Shown one piece after another: positions 9,662-20,794 of a stretch of 64,000 nt of DNA. The first letter of the stretch is position 1, and each line of letters begins with the position of its first letter. This DNA is from Stappia sp. GTDB lineage: Bacteria; Pseudomonadota; Alphaproteobacteria; Rhizobiales; Stappiaceae. A model generated the notes under the pieces. That model made no database searches. It saw only the letters and a list, made by a program, of their open reading frames with translations, and was not told where the DNA came from. Both the position numbers and the translations under genes were made by a program. The DNA lies in contig NZ_CP157793.1 of the NCBI RefSeq assembly GCF_040110915.1, positions 1,438,939-1,502,938 on the forward strand. Reading direction: 5' to 3'.

Positions 9662-9690
9662 AGTCTAACCGTTCTTGCCTTGTTCCACAA
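9662..9690 (-). promoter_or_regulatory. lexA promoter with LexA (SOS) box in its spacer
   Basis: On the minus strand a -35 TTGTGG (9685-9690) and a -10 TAGACT (9662-9667) are separated by exactly 17 bases. The LexA box GAAC-N7-GAAC (9671-9685), the alphaproteobacterial consensus, fills that spacer and overlaps one base of the -35 element. LexA bound here would block RNA polymerase. Initiation near 9655 leaves a leader of roughly 190 bases before the lexA ATG. Confidence 0.85.
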
Positions 9691-9737
9691 CCGTTTGTCG
9701 TGGCGGCAGGACGCGGCGGGCGCGCGGAAGGGAGAAT

Positions 9738-10952
9738 TCAGTGTTCGGGCAGGCGCAGGACCGGCACCGGCGTCCCGGCGGTCAGGGCCGGGGCGTGGGG
9801 CGGGCGGACGACAAGCGCGTCGGCGCGGGCAAGGGTCGCGAGCATCGAGGAATCCTGCCGCGCGAAGGGCTCGACGCTCTCGCGTCCTTGTGCGTCGGTG
9901 CGGATCGCGGCGCGCAGATAGTCCTCGCGCCGGTCGTTTTCGCCGACGTCGACGGCGAGCGGCAGCTGTTCCGCGCGGCGCGGATCTTGCGCGCGGCCGA
10001 GCAGCGCGCCGATCAACGGGCGCAGGAACAGCAGCGAACAGACGAGGCTCGACACCGGGTTGCCGGGCAGGCCGAGCACCCGCATCTTGCCGATGTGACC
10101 GGCCATCAGCGGCTTGCCCGGCCGCATGGCGATCCGCCAGAAGGCGAGATCCATGCCTTCGTCGCCGAGCACGTCCTGCACCAGGTCGTGATCGCCGACC
10201 GAGGCGCCACCGAGGGTGACGAGAATGTCGGCGCCGAGCCGATCGGCGGCCCGGATCTTCCCGGCCAGCGCCTCCTTGCGGTCGGGGGCGATGCCGAGCT
10301 GATGCGCCTCGGCGCCGCAATCTTCCGCAAGGGCTGCGACGCCGGCGTGATTCGAGGCGATGATCTGGTCGGGACCGGGCTCGGTACCCGGTTCCACGAG
10401 TTCATCGCCCGTGGCGAGAATTGCGACGCGCGGCCGCCGGCGCACCGGAAGGTCCGCGTGGTTCATGGCGGCGGCAAGCGCCAGATCGCGGAAACCAAGC
10501 CGCGTGCCGGCGGTCAGCAACACCTCGCCGGCGGAAAAATCGAGCCCGGCCGGTCGGATGAAGCGGCCGGCGGCCGCCGGTTCCGTTGCGGTCAGCCGGT
10601 CGCCCTCGCGCGTCGCGTTTTCCTGAATGAGGATCGTGTCGGCGCCCTCCGGCACCGGCGCGCCGGTGAAGATGCGCACCGCCTGTCCGGGGCCGACCGT
10701 GCCGGAAAATCCATGCCCCGCCGGTGCCTCGCCGATCACGGTGAGCATTGCCGGCACCGTGGCGATATCGGCGGCGCGCACTGCGTAGCCGTCCATGGCG
10801 GAGGCCGGGAAGGGCGGTTGCGTGCGCGTGGCGGCGAGATCCTCCGCCAGAATGCGGCCGTTGGCGCGGTCGAGCGGCACGCGCTCGCTCTCCAGCGGCG
10901 CGACCCCGCCGAGCAGCCGCGCCAGTGCCTCGTCGACGGAGATCAGCGACAT
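9738..10952 (-). CDS. moeA: Molybdopterin molybdenumtransferase
   Basis: MoeA (404 aa) inserts molybdate into adenylylated molybdopterin to finish molybdenum cofactor. Family motifs are MDGYAVRA (53-60), ATGDELVEPGTE, TLGGASVGDHD and LPGNPVSS. The start codon overlaps the moaC stop as TGATG, so the two are translationally coupled. Molybdenum cofactor is relevant inside this window because SoxC is a sulfite-oxidase-family molybdoprotein, though MoeA serves all such enzymes. The SOS promoter of lexA lies just beyond its 3' end. Confidence 0.95.
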   Translation of the reverse strand: MSLISVDEALARLLGGVAPLESERVPLDRANGRILAEDLAATRTQPPFPASAMDGYAVRAADIATVPAMLTVIGEAPAGHGFSGTVGPGQAVRIFTGAPVPEGADTILIQENATREGDRLTATEPAAAGRFIRPAGLDFSAGEVLLTAGTRLGFRDLALAAAMNHADLPVRRRPRVAILATGDELVEPGTEPGPDQIIASNHAGVAALAEDCGAEAHQLGIAPDRKEALAGKIRAADRLGADILVTLGGASVGDHDLVQDVLGDEGMDLAFWRIAMRPGKPLMAGHIGKMRVLGLPGNPVSSLVCSLLFLRPLIGALLGRAQDPRRAEQLPLAVDVGENDRREDYLRAAIRTDAQGRESVEPFARQDSSMLATLARADALVVRPPHAPALTAGTPVPVLRLPEH

Positions 10953-11479
10953 CAGCCGGCGGTCTCCGAGGGGCTGCCCGCGAGCGCCCCGGTCTCGGGA
11001 TCGAGCGCCCAGTCGCCGGACTTGCCGCCGGACTTGGCGACGACGCGCACGGCCTCGATGACCATGCCCCGGTCGACGGCCTTCGCCATGTCGTAGATCG
11101 TCAGGCAGGCGACGGAGCAGGCGGTCAGTGCCTCCATCTCCACCCCGGTCTGGCCGGCGAGCTTGGCATAGGCGGTAACGCTCAGGCCCGGCAGTGCGTC
11201 GTCCGCGACGATATCGACGGTGACCTTGGACAGGGCCAGAGGGTGACACAGGGGAATGAGATCGTGGGTGCGCTTGGCCGCCATGATGCCGGCGATGCGC
11301 GCGGCCGCGATCACGTCGCCCTTCTTCGCATTGCCGGAGCGGATCATCTCCAGCGTTTCGGGCCGCATGCGCACGGATCCTTGCGCGGTCGCCTCCCGCG
11401 TCGTGACGTCCTTGGTCGAGACGTCGACCATGCTGGCCGCGCCGGTCTCGTCGATATGGGTGAGCTTGGGCGAGGTCAT
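10952..11479 (-). CDS. moaC: Cyclic pyranopterin monophosphate synthase
   Basis: MoaC (175 aa) converts the MoaA product to cyclic pyranopterin monophosphate, the first isolable intermediate of molybdenum cofactor synthesis. The N-terminal [17 protein letters not shown], the LIPLCHPL segment and [20 protein letters not shown] are all typical, and the length is normal. It lies 26 bases after trpC and is coupled to moeA by a one-base overlap. The order trpD-trpC-moaC-moeA-lexA is a known alphaproteobacterial arrangement. Confidence 0.96.
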   Translation of the reverse strand: MTSPKLTHIDETGAASMVDVSTKDVTTREATAQGSVRMRPETLEMIRSGNAKKGDVIAAARIAGIMAAKRTHDLIPLCHPLALSKVTVDIVADDALPGLSVTAYAKLAGQTGVEMEALTACSVACLTIYDMAKAVDRGMVIEAVRVVAKSGGKSGDWALDPETGALAGSPSETAG

Positions 11480-11505
11480 CGAACCGGCTCCGAAGGTCAG
11501 ACGGG

Positions 11506-12321
11506 TTACTCGGCGGCGGCGCTGCCCGCGCCGCGCGCCAGCAGCGTCCGGGTGGCGCCGGCGACGTCGTCCTGGCGCATCAGGCTTTCGCCGATCAGGA
11601 AGGTGGTGATGCCGACCCGGCCCATGCGCTCCAGGTCGGCAGGCGTGAACAGACCGGACTCGCCGATGACCATCCGCCCCTCGGGAACGCCCGGCGCCAG
11701 CGTCTCGCTGGTTTCCAATCGCGTCTCGAAGGTCTTCAGATTGCGGTTGTTGATGCCGATCATCGGCGAGGAGAGGCGCAGGGCGCGCTCAAGCTCGTCC
11801 GCGTCGTGGACTTCCAGCAGCACATCCATGCCGAGATCGAGGGCGGTGCGTTCCAGCTCGGCCGCGCATGGATCGTCGACGGCTCCGAGAATCACCAGGA
11901 TGCAATCCGCGCCCCAGGCGCGGGCCTCGAAGACCTGATAGGGATCGTAGAGGAAATCCTTGCGCAGCACCGGCAGGGCCGTCGCGGCCCGCGCCTGCGC
12001 CAGATACTCCGGCGCGCCCTGAAACGACGGCGTGTCGGTCAGCACGGAGAGGCAGGCCGCCCCGCCGGCCTCATAGGCGCGGGCGAGCGCCGGCGGGTCG
12101 AAGTCCGGGCGGATCAGGCCCTTGGAGGGGCTGGCCTTCTTGATCTCGGCGATCAGCCCGTAGGCACCGTCCGCGCGCTTCGCCTCAAGGGCCGCGTGAA
12201 ACCCGCGCGGCGCGTCGGCGGCCGCCGCGCGGCGTTCGATCTCGGCCTGCGGAACGGCGGCCTTTGCGGCGGCGATCTCCTCGCGCTTGTAGGCCTCGAT
12301 CTTCGCCAGAATGTCAGTCAT
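11506..12321 (-). CDS. trpC: Indole-3-glycerol-phosphate synthase
   Basis: TrpC (271 aa) is a TIM-barrel enzyme that cyclises the carboxyphenylamino-deoxyribulose phosphate in tryptophan synthesis. Visible motifs are [13 protein letters not shown] with the catalytic lysine, [23 protein letters not shown] and VIGESGL. It is the monofunctional type with no TrpF fusion. ATG 12321 overlaps the trpD stop by 8 bases. The C-terminus ends in a short Ala/Gly tail. Confidence 0.96.
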   Translation of the reverse strand: MTDILAKIEAYKREEIAAAKAAVPQAEIERRAAAADAPRGFHAALEAKRADGAYGLIAEIKKASPSKGLIRPDFDPPALARAYEAGGAACLSVLTDTPSFQGAPEYLAQARAATALPVLRKDFLYDPYQVFEARAWGADCILVILGAVDDPCAAELERTALDLGMDVLLEVHDADELERALRLSSPMIGINNRNLKTFETRLETSETLAPGVPEGRMVIGESGLFTPADLERMGRVGITTFLIGESLMRQDDVAGATRTLLARGAGSAAAE

Positions 12322-13351
12322 CGGCGGCCTCGCGAACCCTGGCGTTGGAAACGGCGACCAGCCGGTCGAGCCGCGCGCGCGCCGCGCCCGTGTCGATCGA
12401 GCGGGCCGCCTGGGCGACGCCCTCGGCGAGATCGCCGGCGTGACCGGCGACGACGAGGGTGGCGCCGGCATTCATCAGCACCGTGTCGCGATAGGCGGAC
12501 TTCGCGCCGTCGAGCACGGCGGCGAGCGCTTCGGCGTTTTCCTCGGCCTCGCCGCCCTTCAGATCCTCGGGCCGGGCCACCGGCAGACCCACGTCGCCGG
12601 GCGCGATCTGGAAGACGCGCACCGCGCCGTTTTCCAGCGCCGCGACCGTCGTCGGTCCCGTGGTGGTGATCTCGTCGAGCCCGTCGGACCCGTGGACGAC
12701 CCAGGCCGCTTCGGAGCCGAGCGAGGCGAGCACCTCGGCGATGGGCTCCACCCAGCGTTCGGCGAAGACGCCGACCATCTGCCGCCGGACGCCGGCCGGG
12801 TTCGACAGGGGGCCCAGCAGGTTGAAGATCGTGCGCGTGCCAAGTTCGGCGCGCGCGGGGCCGACGTGCTTCATCGCCGAATGATGGTTGGGCGCGAACA
12901 TGAAACCGAGACCCGCCTCGCGAATGCAGGTGCTGATGGCCGCCGGCGGGATGTCGATGTCGATGCCGAGCGCGGCGAGCACATCGGCCGCACCCGACTT
13001 TGACGACAGCGAGCGGTTGCCGTGCTTGGCCACCGGCACGCCGCAGCCGGCGACCACGAAGGCGGAGCAGGTGGAGATGTTGTAGCTGCCCGACGCATCG
13101 CCGCCCGTGCCGACCACGTCGACGGCATGGGCGGGCGCCTCGACGGGCAGCATCTTGGCGCGCATGGTCGCGACCGCGCCGGCGATCTCGTCGACCGTCT
13201 CGCCGCGCACGCGCAGCGCCATCAGGAAACCGCCGATCTGCGCCGGCGTCGCCGCGCCCGACATGATGATGTCGAAGGCCGTCCGGGCCTCGTCGCGCGA
13301 CAGCGGCGTTCCGTCCGCCACCTTGCCGATCAGGCTCTTGAGGTTGCTCAC
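12314..13351 (-). CDS. trpD: Anthranilate phosphoribosyltransferase
   Basis: TrpD (345 aa) transfers phosphoribose from PRPP to anthranilate. Motifs: [15 protein letters not shown] (PRPP and glycine-rich loop), [21 protein letters not shown], and [12 protein letters not shown] separate trpG is normally upstream in this order, but here the PpiD-like gene occupies that place, so trpE/trpG must be elsewhere. The ATG is 65 bases downstream of the preceding stop on the same strand, so read-through from that promoter is possible. Confidence 0.96.
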   Translation of the reverse strand: MSNLKSLIGKVADGTPLSRDEARTAFDIIMSGAATPAQIGGFLMALRVRGETVDEIAGAVATMRAKMLPVEAPAHAVDVVGTGGDASGSYNISTCSAFVVAGCGVPVAKHGNRSLSSKSGAADVLAALGIDIDIPPAAISTCIREAGLGFMFAPNHHSAMKHVGPARAELGTRTIFNLLGPLSNPAGVRRQMVGVFAERWVEPIAEVLASLGSEAAWVVHGSDGLDEITTTGPTTVAALENGAVRVFQIAPGDVGLPVARPEDLKGGEAEENAEALAAVLDGAKSAYRDTVLMNAGATLVVAGHAGDLAEGVAQAARSIDTGAARARLDRLVAVSNARVREAADD

Positions 13352-13416
13352 GGGGCTCGTCCTTTCAAGGGCTCGGGGGACGCGGTCTCAAAGTCCGGTC
13401 TCGGATGGCGCGCCGG

Positions 13417-15306
13417 TTAGCGGCCGTTGAGACCGAGCACCCGGCTGATGTTCGCCTGATTGACGCTCACGCCGAGCGCCGTCTCGCGTTCGGCCACATA
13501 TTGGCCGATGATCGAGTTCTCCAGCGCGCCGGACAACCGCTCGCCAAGCGCCGCGACCTCCGCGTCCTCGGCGAAGAAGGCCGGCGCGGTGGCGTCGGTC
13601 ACGCGGTAGACGATGCGGGCCCCGTCGGCGCGCGCGGCACTCCCCGTGGTGCCGACCGGGCCGGAGAAGGCGCCTGCGACCGCCTCGGCCGGCAGGGTGT
13701 CGCTCTGCGTGGAGCGCAGAACGCCGGTCTGCGTCTCGACCGTGAGGCCGTTCTCCTCGGCGAGATCGGCGAGCGCGGTGCCGCTTTCGAGTGCCTGCAG
13801 TGTTTCCTCGGCCAGTTCGCTCAGCCGGGCGTCGCGCCGGTCCTGCGTCCAGGCGGCGATCACGTCCTCGCGGACCTCGTCCAGCGTGCGGTCGCGCGCC
13901 GGAATGACCTCGGCCACCTCGAACCACACGAAACCGCTGCGGCCGAGCTGGAGCGGATCCGCCTCGATGCCCACATCGCTTTCGAACACGTCGGAGATCA
14001 GGTCGTCGACCTCCGGCAGATCGACCGGGTCGCCATCCGTGCCGCGTCCGCCCATGTCGAAGGCCGGGGGCGTCTCGAGCGGCAGGTTGAAGCGTCCGGC
14101 GACCTCGGGAACCGTCGCGCCGGCGGCGCGTGCGTCCTCGATCTCGTCGAAGAGGTCCAGAACCTCGCGTTCGGCGAGGCGCTCCGCGATCTCCGTGCGC
14201 AGGTCGTCGGCGACTTCGTCGAGCGGCGTCTTGCGCGCCGGGCGCACCTCCTCGACCTTGATCAGAACCGGCGAGAACCGGCCCTCGACGATCTCCGAAA
14301 CCGCGCCTTCCTCAAGCGCATAGACGGTGTCGCCGATGGCCGGGTCGATGAAATCCTCGCGCGTCAGGAAGCCGAGATCGACATCGGCCACCGTCAGGTC
14401 GCGGGCGGCCAGAATGTCCTCGAAGGACTGGCCTTCCGCGAGCGCCTGACGCACCGCCGCCTCATCCTCCTCCGACGTCAGCGTCATTTGCAGGGCCCGG
14501 CGGCTCTCCGGCTCGCCGAAGCGCTCGCCCGAGGCGTCGTACTCGCGCTGGATCTCTTCCGCGCTCACCTCGTCGGGGCGCGCGACGGTCTCCGGGGTCA
14601 CCTTGAGCAGGGCGACGCGCCGGTATTCGGGCGCGCGGAAGCTCGCCTGGTTTTCCTCGAAATAGGCGGTGAGCGTGTCGGCGTCCGGCGCGGGGATCTC
14701 ACCGGCGCGCGCGGCGTCGAGCACGACATAGTCCAGCGTGCGGGCTTCTTTGGCGTGCTGGTTGAAGGCCTCCAGCATCGGCTGCGGCGTGGCGACACCG
14801 CCGCCGATGGCCTCGGCGATCTGCAGGCGTTCCTGAAGCAGGCGCTGCTCGGCGATGAAGGCATCCTCGGTCAGGCCGTTGGCCTGGAGCACGCGGGCCA
14901 GCAGGGCGCGGTCGAACCCGCCGCCGGGCGCCTGGAAGATCGGCGAGGACTGGATCTGGCGCACGAGTTCCTCGTCCGACAGCCCGAGGTTCATGTCCTG
15001 CGCGGTTTCGTTCAGCGCGGCTTCGGCAACCAGACGGCCGAGCACCTGCTGCGGAAGTCCGAGTGCCGCGCCCTCCGAGGTCGACAGCGGACGGCCGATG
15101 GTGCGGCCCACGCGGTCGAGCTCGCGGCGGTAGGCGGTGTCGAAGGCTGCGATGGTGACCTTCTGCTCGCCAACGGTCGCCACCTGGTCGCCGCCGACGT
15201 TGAGCAGGTCTCCGGAAATGCCCCAGAGCGCGAAACTGAGCACGAGGAGGGCGATCAGGACTTTGGAAATCCAGGACTTTGCGCCGGCGCGCAGAGTATC
15301 GAGCAT
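13417..15306 (-). CDS. PpiD-like membrane-anchored peptidyl-prolyl isomerase/chaperone
   Basis: A 629-aa protein with a short cytoplasmic N-terminus, one membrane anchor (about residues 14-32, KVLIALLVLSFALWGISG) and a large periplasmic part. Residues 35-170 form a SurA_N-type chaperone domain; residues 266-356 match a PPIC/parvulin domain, with DVDLGFLTREDFIDPAI as the typical core. The rest is acidic and helical. The family assists folding of proteins leaving the Sec translocon. Parvulin catalytic residues are poorly kept in PpiD relatives, so isomerase activity is uncertain. It lies between trpD and tpiA, the usual Rhizobiales location. Confidence 0.88.
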   Translation of the reverse strand: MLDTLRAGAKSWISKVLIALLVLSFALWGISGDLLNVGGDQVATVGEQKVTIAAFDTAYRRELDRVGRTIGRPLSTSEGAALGLPQQVLGRLVAEAALNETAQDMNLGLSDEELVRQIQSSPIFQAPGGGFDRALLARVLQANGLTEDAFIAEQRLLQERLQIAEAIGGGVATPQPMLEAFNQHAKEARTLDYVVLDAARAGEIPAPDADTLTAYFEENQASFRAPEYRRVALLKVTPETVARPDEVSAEEIQREYDASGERFGEPESRRALQMTLTSEEDEAAVRQALAEGQSFEDILAARDLTVADVDLGFLTREDFIDPAIGDTVYALEEGAVSEIVEGRFSPVLIKVEEVRPARKTPLDEVADDLRTEIAERLAEREVLDLFDEIEDARAAGATVPEVAGRFNLPLETPPAFDMGGRGTDGDPVDLPEVDDLISDVFESDVGIEADPLQLGRSGFVWFEVAEVIPARDRTLDEVREDVIAAWTQDRRDARLSELAEETLQALESGTALADLAEENGLTVETQTGVLRSTQSDTLPAEAVAGAFSGPVGTTGSAARADGARIVYRVTDATAPAFFAEDAEVAALGERLSGALENSIIGQYVAERETALGVSVNQANISRVLGLNGR

Positions 15307-15450
15307 TGCGGGTTCCGTTGGTTCGCAGTCGGTCGAAAGCGGACACGCCCCGACCGCAGGGTGCGGGCCGGGCCATCCGGAGCGGGCGGATCATAGAGAC
15401 GGCACGGGCCGTGAGCAAGGCGGGCAAGGGGTCTCGGATGGCGTGTCGAC

Positions 15451-15477
15451 TTGATTGCCGGCGAATTTCTGCTAGCA
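15451..15477 (+). promoter_or_regulatory. Possible tpiA promoter
   Basis: TTGATT (15451-15456) and CTAGCA (15472-15477) resemble alphaproteobacterial -35 and -10 elements, but the 15-base spacer is short. The site is about 83 bases before the tpiA ATG in the divergent spacer. Confidence 0.3.
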
Positions 15478-15559
15478 CCGGCGCGACATTGGTTTCGACA
15501 CGCCGGATCGCTCGGCGCGGCGTCGGTCGAAACGCCCTGCACAGAGGACGTTTGACAGG

Positions 15560-16315
15560 ATGGCACGGGACCCAAGGCCGCTGATCGCGGGCAACTGGAA
15601 GATGAACGGCCTGACGGCCGCGCTGGAGGAAGCCGCGGCGATTGCGGCCGGCGCGGACAAGCTCGCGGACGTCGCGGATCTGGCGCTGTGTCCGCCGGCC
15701 ACGCTGCTGGCGCCGGCGGCGGCGCGGCTTTCGGGAAGCCCCGTGCGCCTCGGCGGGCAGGATTGCCATGCGGCGGCGAGCGGCGCGCACACCGGCGACG
15801 TGTCTGCGGAAATGCTGGCCGATGCCGGCGCAACGCTCGTCATCGTCGGCCATTCGGAGCGCCGCGCGGACCACGGCGAGAGCGACGAAACAGTGCGTGC
15901 CAAGGCCGAGGCCGCGTGGCGGGCGGGGCTTGTCGCCATCGTCTGCGTCGGCGAGACGGAAGCCGAGCGCAAGGCCGGCGAGGCGCTGGCCGTCGTCGGC
16001 CGTCAGTTGGCCGGATCCGTGCCGGAGGGCGCCACGGCCGAGACGCTGGTCGTCGCCTATGAGCCCGTGTGGGCGATCGGGACGGGGCTGACGCCGACGG
16101 TGGACGATGTCGCGGAAGTGCATGCCGCCATGCGCGCCGCGCTGACCGAGCGCTTCGGGCGCGGGGGCGCGCGCATCCGTCTTCTGTATGGCGGGTCGGT
16201 CAAGCCGGCGAATGCGGCGGAGCTTCTCGGCGTGGACAATGTCGACGGGGCGCTGGTGGGCGGTGCGAGCCTCAAGGCCGACGACTTCCTCGCCATCGCA
16301 GCCGCCGCGCGCTGA
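15560..16315 (+). CDS. tpiA: Triose-phosphate isomerase
   Basis: TpiA (251 aa) interconverts dihydroxyacetone phosphate and glyceraldehyde 3-phosphate. The active-site residues are visible: N12 and K14 in GNWKM, the electrophilic His in IVGHSERR, and the base Glu in [11 protein letters not shown]. The phosphate-binding end [14 protein letters not shown] is present. It is divergent from the PpiD-like gene and 95 bases upstream of secG, the standard tpiA-secG-pyrG order. Confidence 0.97.
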   Translation: MARDPRPLIAGNWKMNGLTAALEEAAAIAAGADKLADVADLALCPPATLLAPAAARLSGSPVRLGGQDCHAAASGAHTGDVSAEMLADAGATLVIVGHSERRADHGESDETVRAKAEAAWRAGLVAIVCVGETEAERKAGEALAVVGRQLAGSVPEGATAETLVVAYEPVWAIGTGLTPTVDDVAEVHAAMRAALTERFGRGGARIRLLYGGSVKPANAAELLGVDNVDGALVGGASLKADDFLAIAAAAR

Positions 16316-16410
16316 GCCGGACCCGCCCCGGCGTGCGATCCGGGGTGGAAACCCGGCCGCCGTTGGTGTAGAAGGCGCGCAATCTCAAGGTTCCGAACTC
16401 CAGGGTCTCG

Positions 16411-16776
16411 ATGGAAACCGTACTCATCGTCATTCACCTGATGGTCGTGCTCGCGCTCGTCCTCGTCGTTCTGCTCCAGCGTTCCGAGGGCGGTGCGCTC
16501 GGCATCGGCGGCGGCGGCGGCGGGATCTCGACGCGGGGCAGCGCCAACATCCTGACCCGCGCGACCGCGGCCCTTGCCGTCATCTTCTTCGCGACGTCGC
16601 TGTCGCTGGCGATCGTCGCCAAGACCGGCGAGCGTCCGGCGTCGATTCTCGATGCCGTGCCGGGCACGCCGACGGCGCCCGCCGGCGGCGAGACCTCCGG
16701 CGAGGGCAACGGCATTCTCGACCAGCTCCGGCCCGAACCGGCCCCGAGTGGACCGCAGGTGCCCTCCGCCCAGTAG
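16411..16776 (+). CDS. secG: Preprotein translocase subunit SecG
   Basis: SecG (121 aa) is the small accessory subunit of the SecYEG channel. Two membrane helices are visible (VLIVIHLMVVLALVLVVLLQ and the stretch from ATAALAVIFFATSLSLAI), separated by the conserved glycine-rich loop RSEGGALGIGGGGGG. The acidic, proline-rich C-terminal tail is variable in the family. It is followed by a strong terminator before pyrG. Confidence 0.94.
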   Translation: METVLIVIHLMVVLALVLVVLLQRSEGGALGIGGGGGGISTRGSANILTRATAALAVIFFATSLSLAIVAKTGERPASILDAVPGTPTAPAGGETSGEGNGILDQLRPEPAPSGPQVPSAQ

Positions 16777-18537
<1,761 letters not shown>

Positions 18538-18627
18538 GCTCGAGCCGCAGGGCCGCGCCGGCCTCGGGCCGCCGGCAAAGGCGGCGTGAAGGAAAACGTG
18601 GCAGGGACAGGCGGGCAGGGGGATCGG

Positions 18628-19494
18628 ATGCACGCACGCGGACTGGATCATGTGGTTTGGGCGGTGCGCGATCTCGACGCGGCGGCGGCCCATCTGGAGC
18701 GCTTGGGCTTCACCGTCACGCCCCGGGCCCGGCATCCCTGGGGAACCGAGAACCGGCTGGTTCAGCTCAACGGCTTCTTCATCGAGGTGCTGACGGTGGG
18801 GGCCGACGCGGATATCCCCGCGCCTTCGGACACGGTCTTTTCCTTCGGCGCGCACAATCGCGACTTTCTCGCGCGCGGAGAAGGCGCGTCGATGCTTGTG
18901 ACGGAAAGCCGGGATCCGGCTGCGGACCGCGCGGCCTTCGCGCGGGCGGGGCTCGCGGTCTTCGAGCCCTTTTCCTTCGAGCGCGAGCAGCGCCGCGCGG
19001 ACGGGTCGGTGCGCAAGGTCGGCTTCGATCTGACCTTCACCCGCGACCCCGACGACCCCGCGCTCGGCTTCTTCACCTGCTTCAACCGCTACCCGGAAAA
19101 TTTCTGGTCGCCGGAGTATCAGGCCCACGCCAACGGCGTCCGCGATCTCGCCGCCGTGGTGATCGTCTGCGAGGATCCGGCGGATCATCACATCTTCTAC
19201 TCCGCCTTCACGGGCGTGCGCGAGATGCGCGCGACGAGCCTCGGCATCACCATCTCGACGCCGCGCGGCGATGTGCGGCTGATGCCGCGCGCGATCTACC
19301 GGTCTCTCTTCGGCGAGGAGCCACAGCCACTCGGCGACGGCAAGGCCCGGGTCCAGGCGCTGGTGTTCGGCGCGGGCGCGCGCGACGCGGTCGCGTCTGC
19401 TTGCGCGCGAAGCGGGATCGAAAGCCTGTCGACGCGCGAGGGGCTGGTCGTGCCGGCGCGCGGCGGACATGGATTGTCGCTTGTTTTTCCCTGA
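18628..19494 (+). CDS. VOC-superfamily protein (glyoxalase-like domain)
   Basis: A 288-aa protein from ATG 18628, chosen over GTG 18586 because AGGGGGAT precedes it at a good distance. It begins GLDHVVWAVRDLDAAAAHLERLGF, the first module of the vicinal-oxygen-chelate fold (Glyoxalase_3-like). A second beta-alpha module follows (LAAVVIVCEDPADHHIFYSAF). Candidate metal ligands are the N-terminal His and an Asp/Glu in the later strand. The substrate is unknown. It lies between pyrG and an RND operon, with no operon partner. Confidence 0.75.
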   Translation: MHARGLDHVVWAVRDLDAAAAHLERLGFTVTPRARHPWGTENRLVQLNGFFIEVLTVGADADIPAPSDTVFSFGAHNRDFLARGEGASMLVTESRDPAADRAAFARAGLAVFEPFSFEREQRRADGSVRKVGFDLTFTRDPDDPALGFFTCFNRYPENFWSPEYQAHANGVRDLAAVVIVCEDPADHHIFYSAFTGVREMRATSLGITISTPRGDVRLMPRAIYRSLFGEEPQPLGDGKARVQALVFGAGARDAVASACARSGIESLSTREGLVVPARGGHGLSLVFP

Positions 19495-19635
19495 CATCGC
19501 TGTGTAACGTTTCGTTGCCACCGTCCGAAGGGCATTTGCCGCGACATCCGGCGCGTCACGACACGTCGGCGGGTTCGTGAAACGACTGTCGGGTGAAAAC
19601 CCCGGCGAAAGACTGAAATCTGGAAGGATCGTTCG

Positions 19636-20790
19636 ATGGTGCACCGTTTCCCGGTCGCGGGGATCTCCGGGCTGGCCGTGCTGGCCACGCTGGCACTAGC
19701 CGGCTGCAACCCCTCCGAGGAAACGACGCAGTCCGCCGCGCCGCCGCCGTCCGTGACGGTCGCCGCCGCGGTGCGCCAGGAAGTGCGCCAGTCGGCCGAG
19801 TTCGTCGGGCAGATCGAGGCGGTGGACGACGTCAATCTGATCGCCCGCGTCTCGGGGTTCCTGGAGAGCAAGGCGATCGAGGACGGCGCCCGGGCGAAGG
19901 AGGGGCAGCTGCTCTTCCGCATCGAGCGCGCACCCTATGAGGCCACGCTCGCCTCCGCCAAGGCCGATGCCGCGAAGGCGGCGGCGGAGGCCGCGCTGAA
20001 GGCGGCCGATCTGGAGCGCGACCGCGACCTGTTCGAGAAGGGCCACGTTTCCAAGGCCAAATACGAGGCGACGCTGGCCGCGAAGGAGCAGGCCGATGCG
20101 GTCGTGTCCGCGGCCGAGGCGGCGATTACCCAGGCCGAGCTCAATCTCAGCTACACCGAGATCCACGCGCCCTTCGCCGGCCAGCTTGGAAAAACGAATT
20201 TCAGCGTCGGCGACGTGGTCGGCCCCGAGGCGGGCCCGATCGCGCGGCTGGTGCGCATGGCGCCGGTCTACGTCAGTTTCTCGATCAGCGAGCGCGACTA
20301 CCTGGATACGGTGCGCGGCGGCAACAACGAACCGCTGGCCGAGGTGCGGGCTTCCGATCAGAAGCCGGACATCCATCTCCTGCTGCCCAACGGCCAGCGC
20401 TACGACGAGGACGGCGAGATCGTCTTCATCGACAACAACGTCAATCCGCAGACCGGGACGATCGCCGTGCGCGGCCGCTTCGCCAATGAGGACGGCCGGC
20501 TGGTGGCGGGCACCTTCGTCACCGTGCTGATCGAGGCCGGCGAGAGCGCCAGCGAGGTGGTGATTCCGCAGGCGGCGATCCAGCGCGACCAGCGCGGCCC
20601 CTTCGTTCTGGCGATCGGCAACGAGGAGATGGTCGAGCAGCGCTATGTCGAGCTCGGCGAGATCGTCGACGCCGGCTACGTCGTGCGCGACGGCCTGCAG
20701 GAGGGCGAAAGGGTCATCACCGAGGGACTTCAGAAGGTCAGGCCGGGCGTTCCCGTGAACGCGGTGCTCGCCGGCGGATCGGCGGAGTAG
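19636..20790 (+). CDS. RND efflux periplasmic adaptor (membrane fusion lipoprotein)
   Basis: A 384-aa HlyD/AcrA-type adaptor. The signal peptide ends in lipobox LALAGC, placing the lipidated Cys at 24. A barrel-sandwich half motif (NLIARVSGFLESKAIEDGARAKEGQLLFRIE) is followed by an Ala/Glu/Lys-rich coiled-coil hairpin (about 95-160), the second half motif (LSYTEIHAPFAGQLGK) and beta-barrel/membrane-proximal regions. It links the inner-membrane pump encoded next to an outer-membrane channel, which is not encoded here. The pump gene starts 4 bases after its stop, so the pair is an operon. Confidence 0.94.
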   Translation: MVHRFPVAGISGLAVLATLALAGCNPSEETTQSAAPPPSVTVAAAVRQEVRQSAEFVGQIEAVDDVNLIARVSGFLESKAIEDGARAKEGQLLFRIERAPYEATLASAKADAAKAAAEAALKAADLERDRDLFEKGHVSKAKYEATLAAKEQADAVVSAAEAAITQAELNLSYTEIHAPFAGQLGKTNFSVGDVVGPEAGPIARLVRMAPVYVSFSISERDYLDTVRGGNNEPLAEVRASDQKPDIHLLLPNGQRYDEDGEIVFIDNNVNPQTGTIAVRGRFANEDGRLVAGTFVTVLIEAGESASEVVIPQAAIQRDQRGPFVLAIGNEEMVEQRYVELGEIVDAGYVVRDGLQEGERVITEGLQKVRPGVPVNAVLAGGSAE

Positions 20791-20794
20791 GCCG

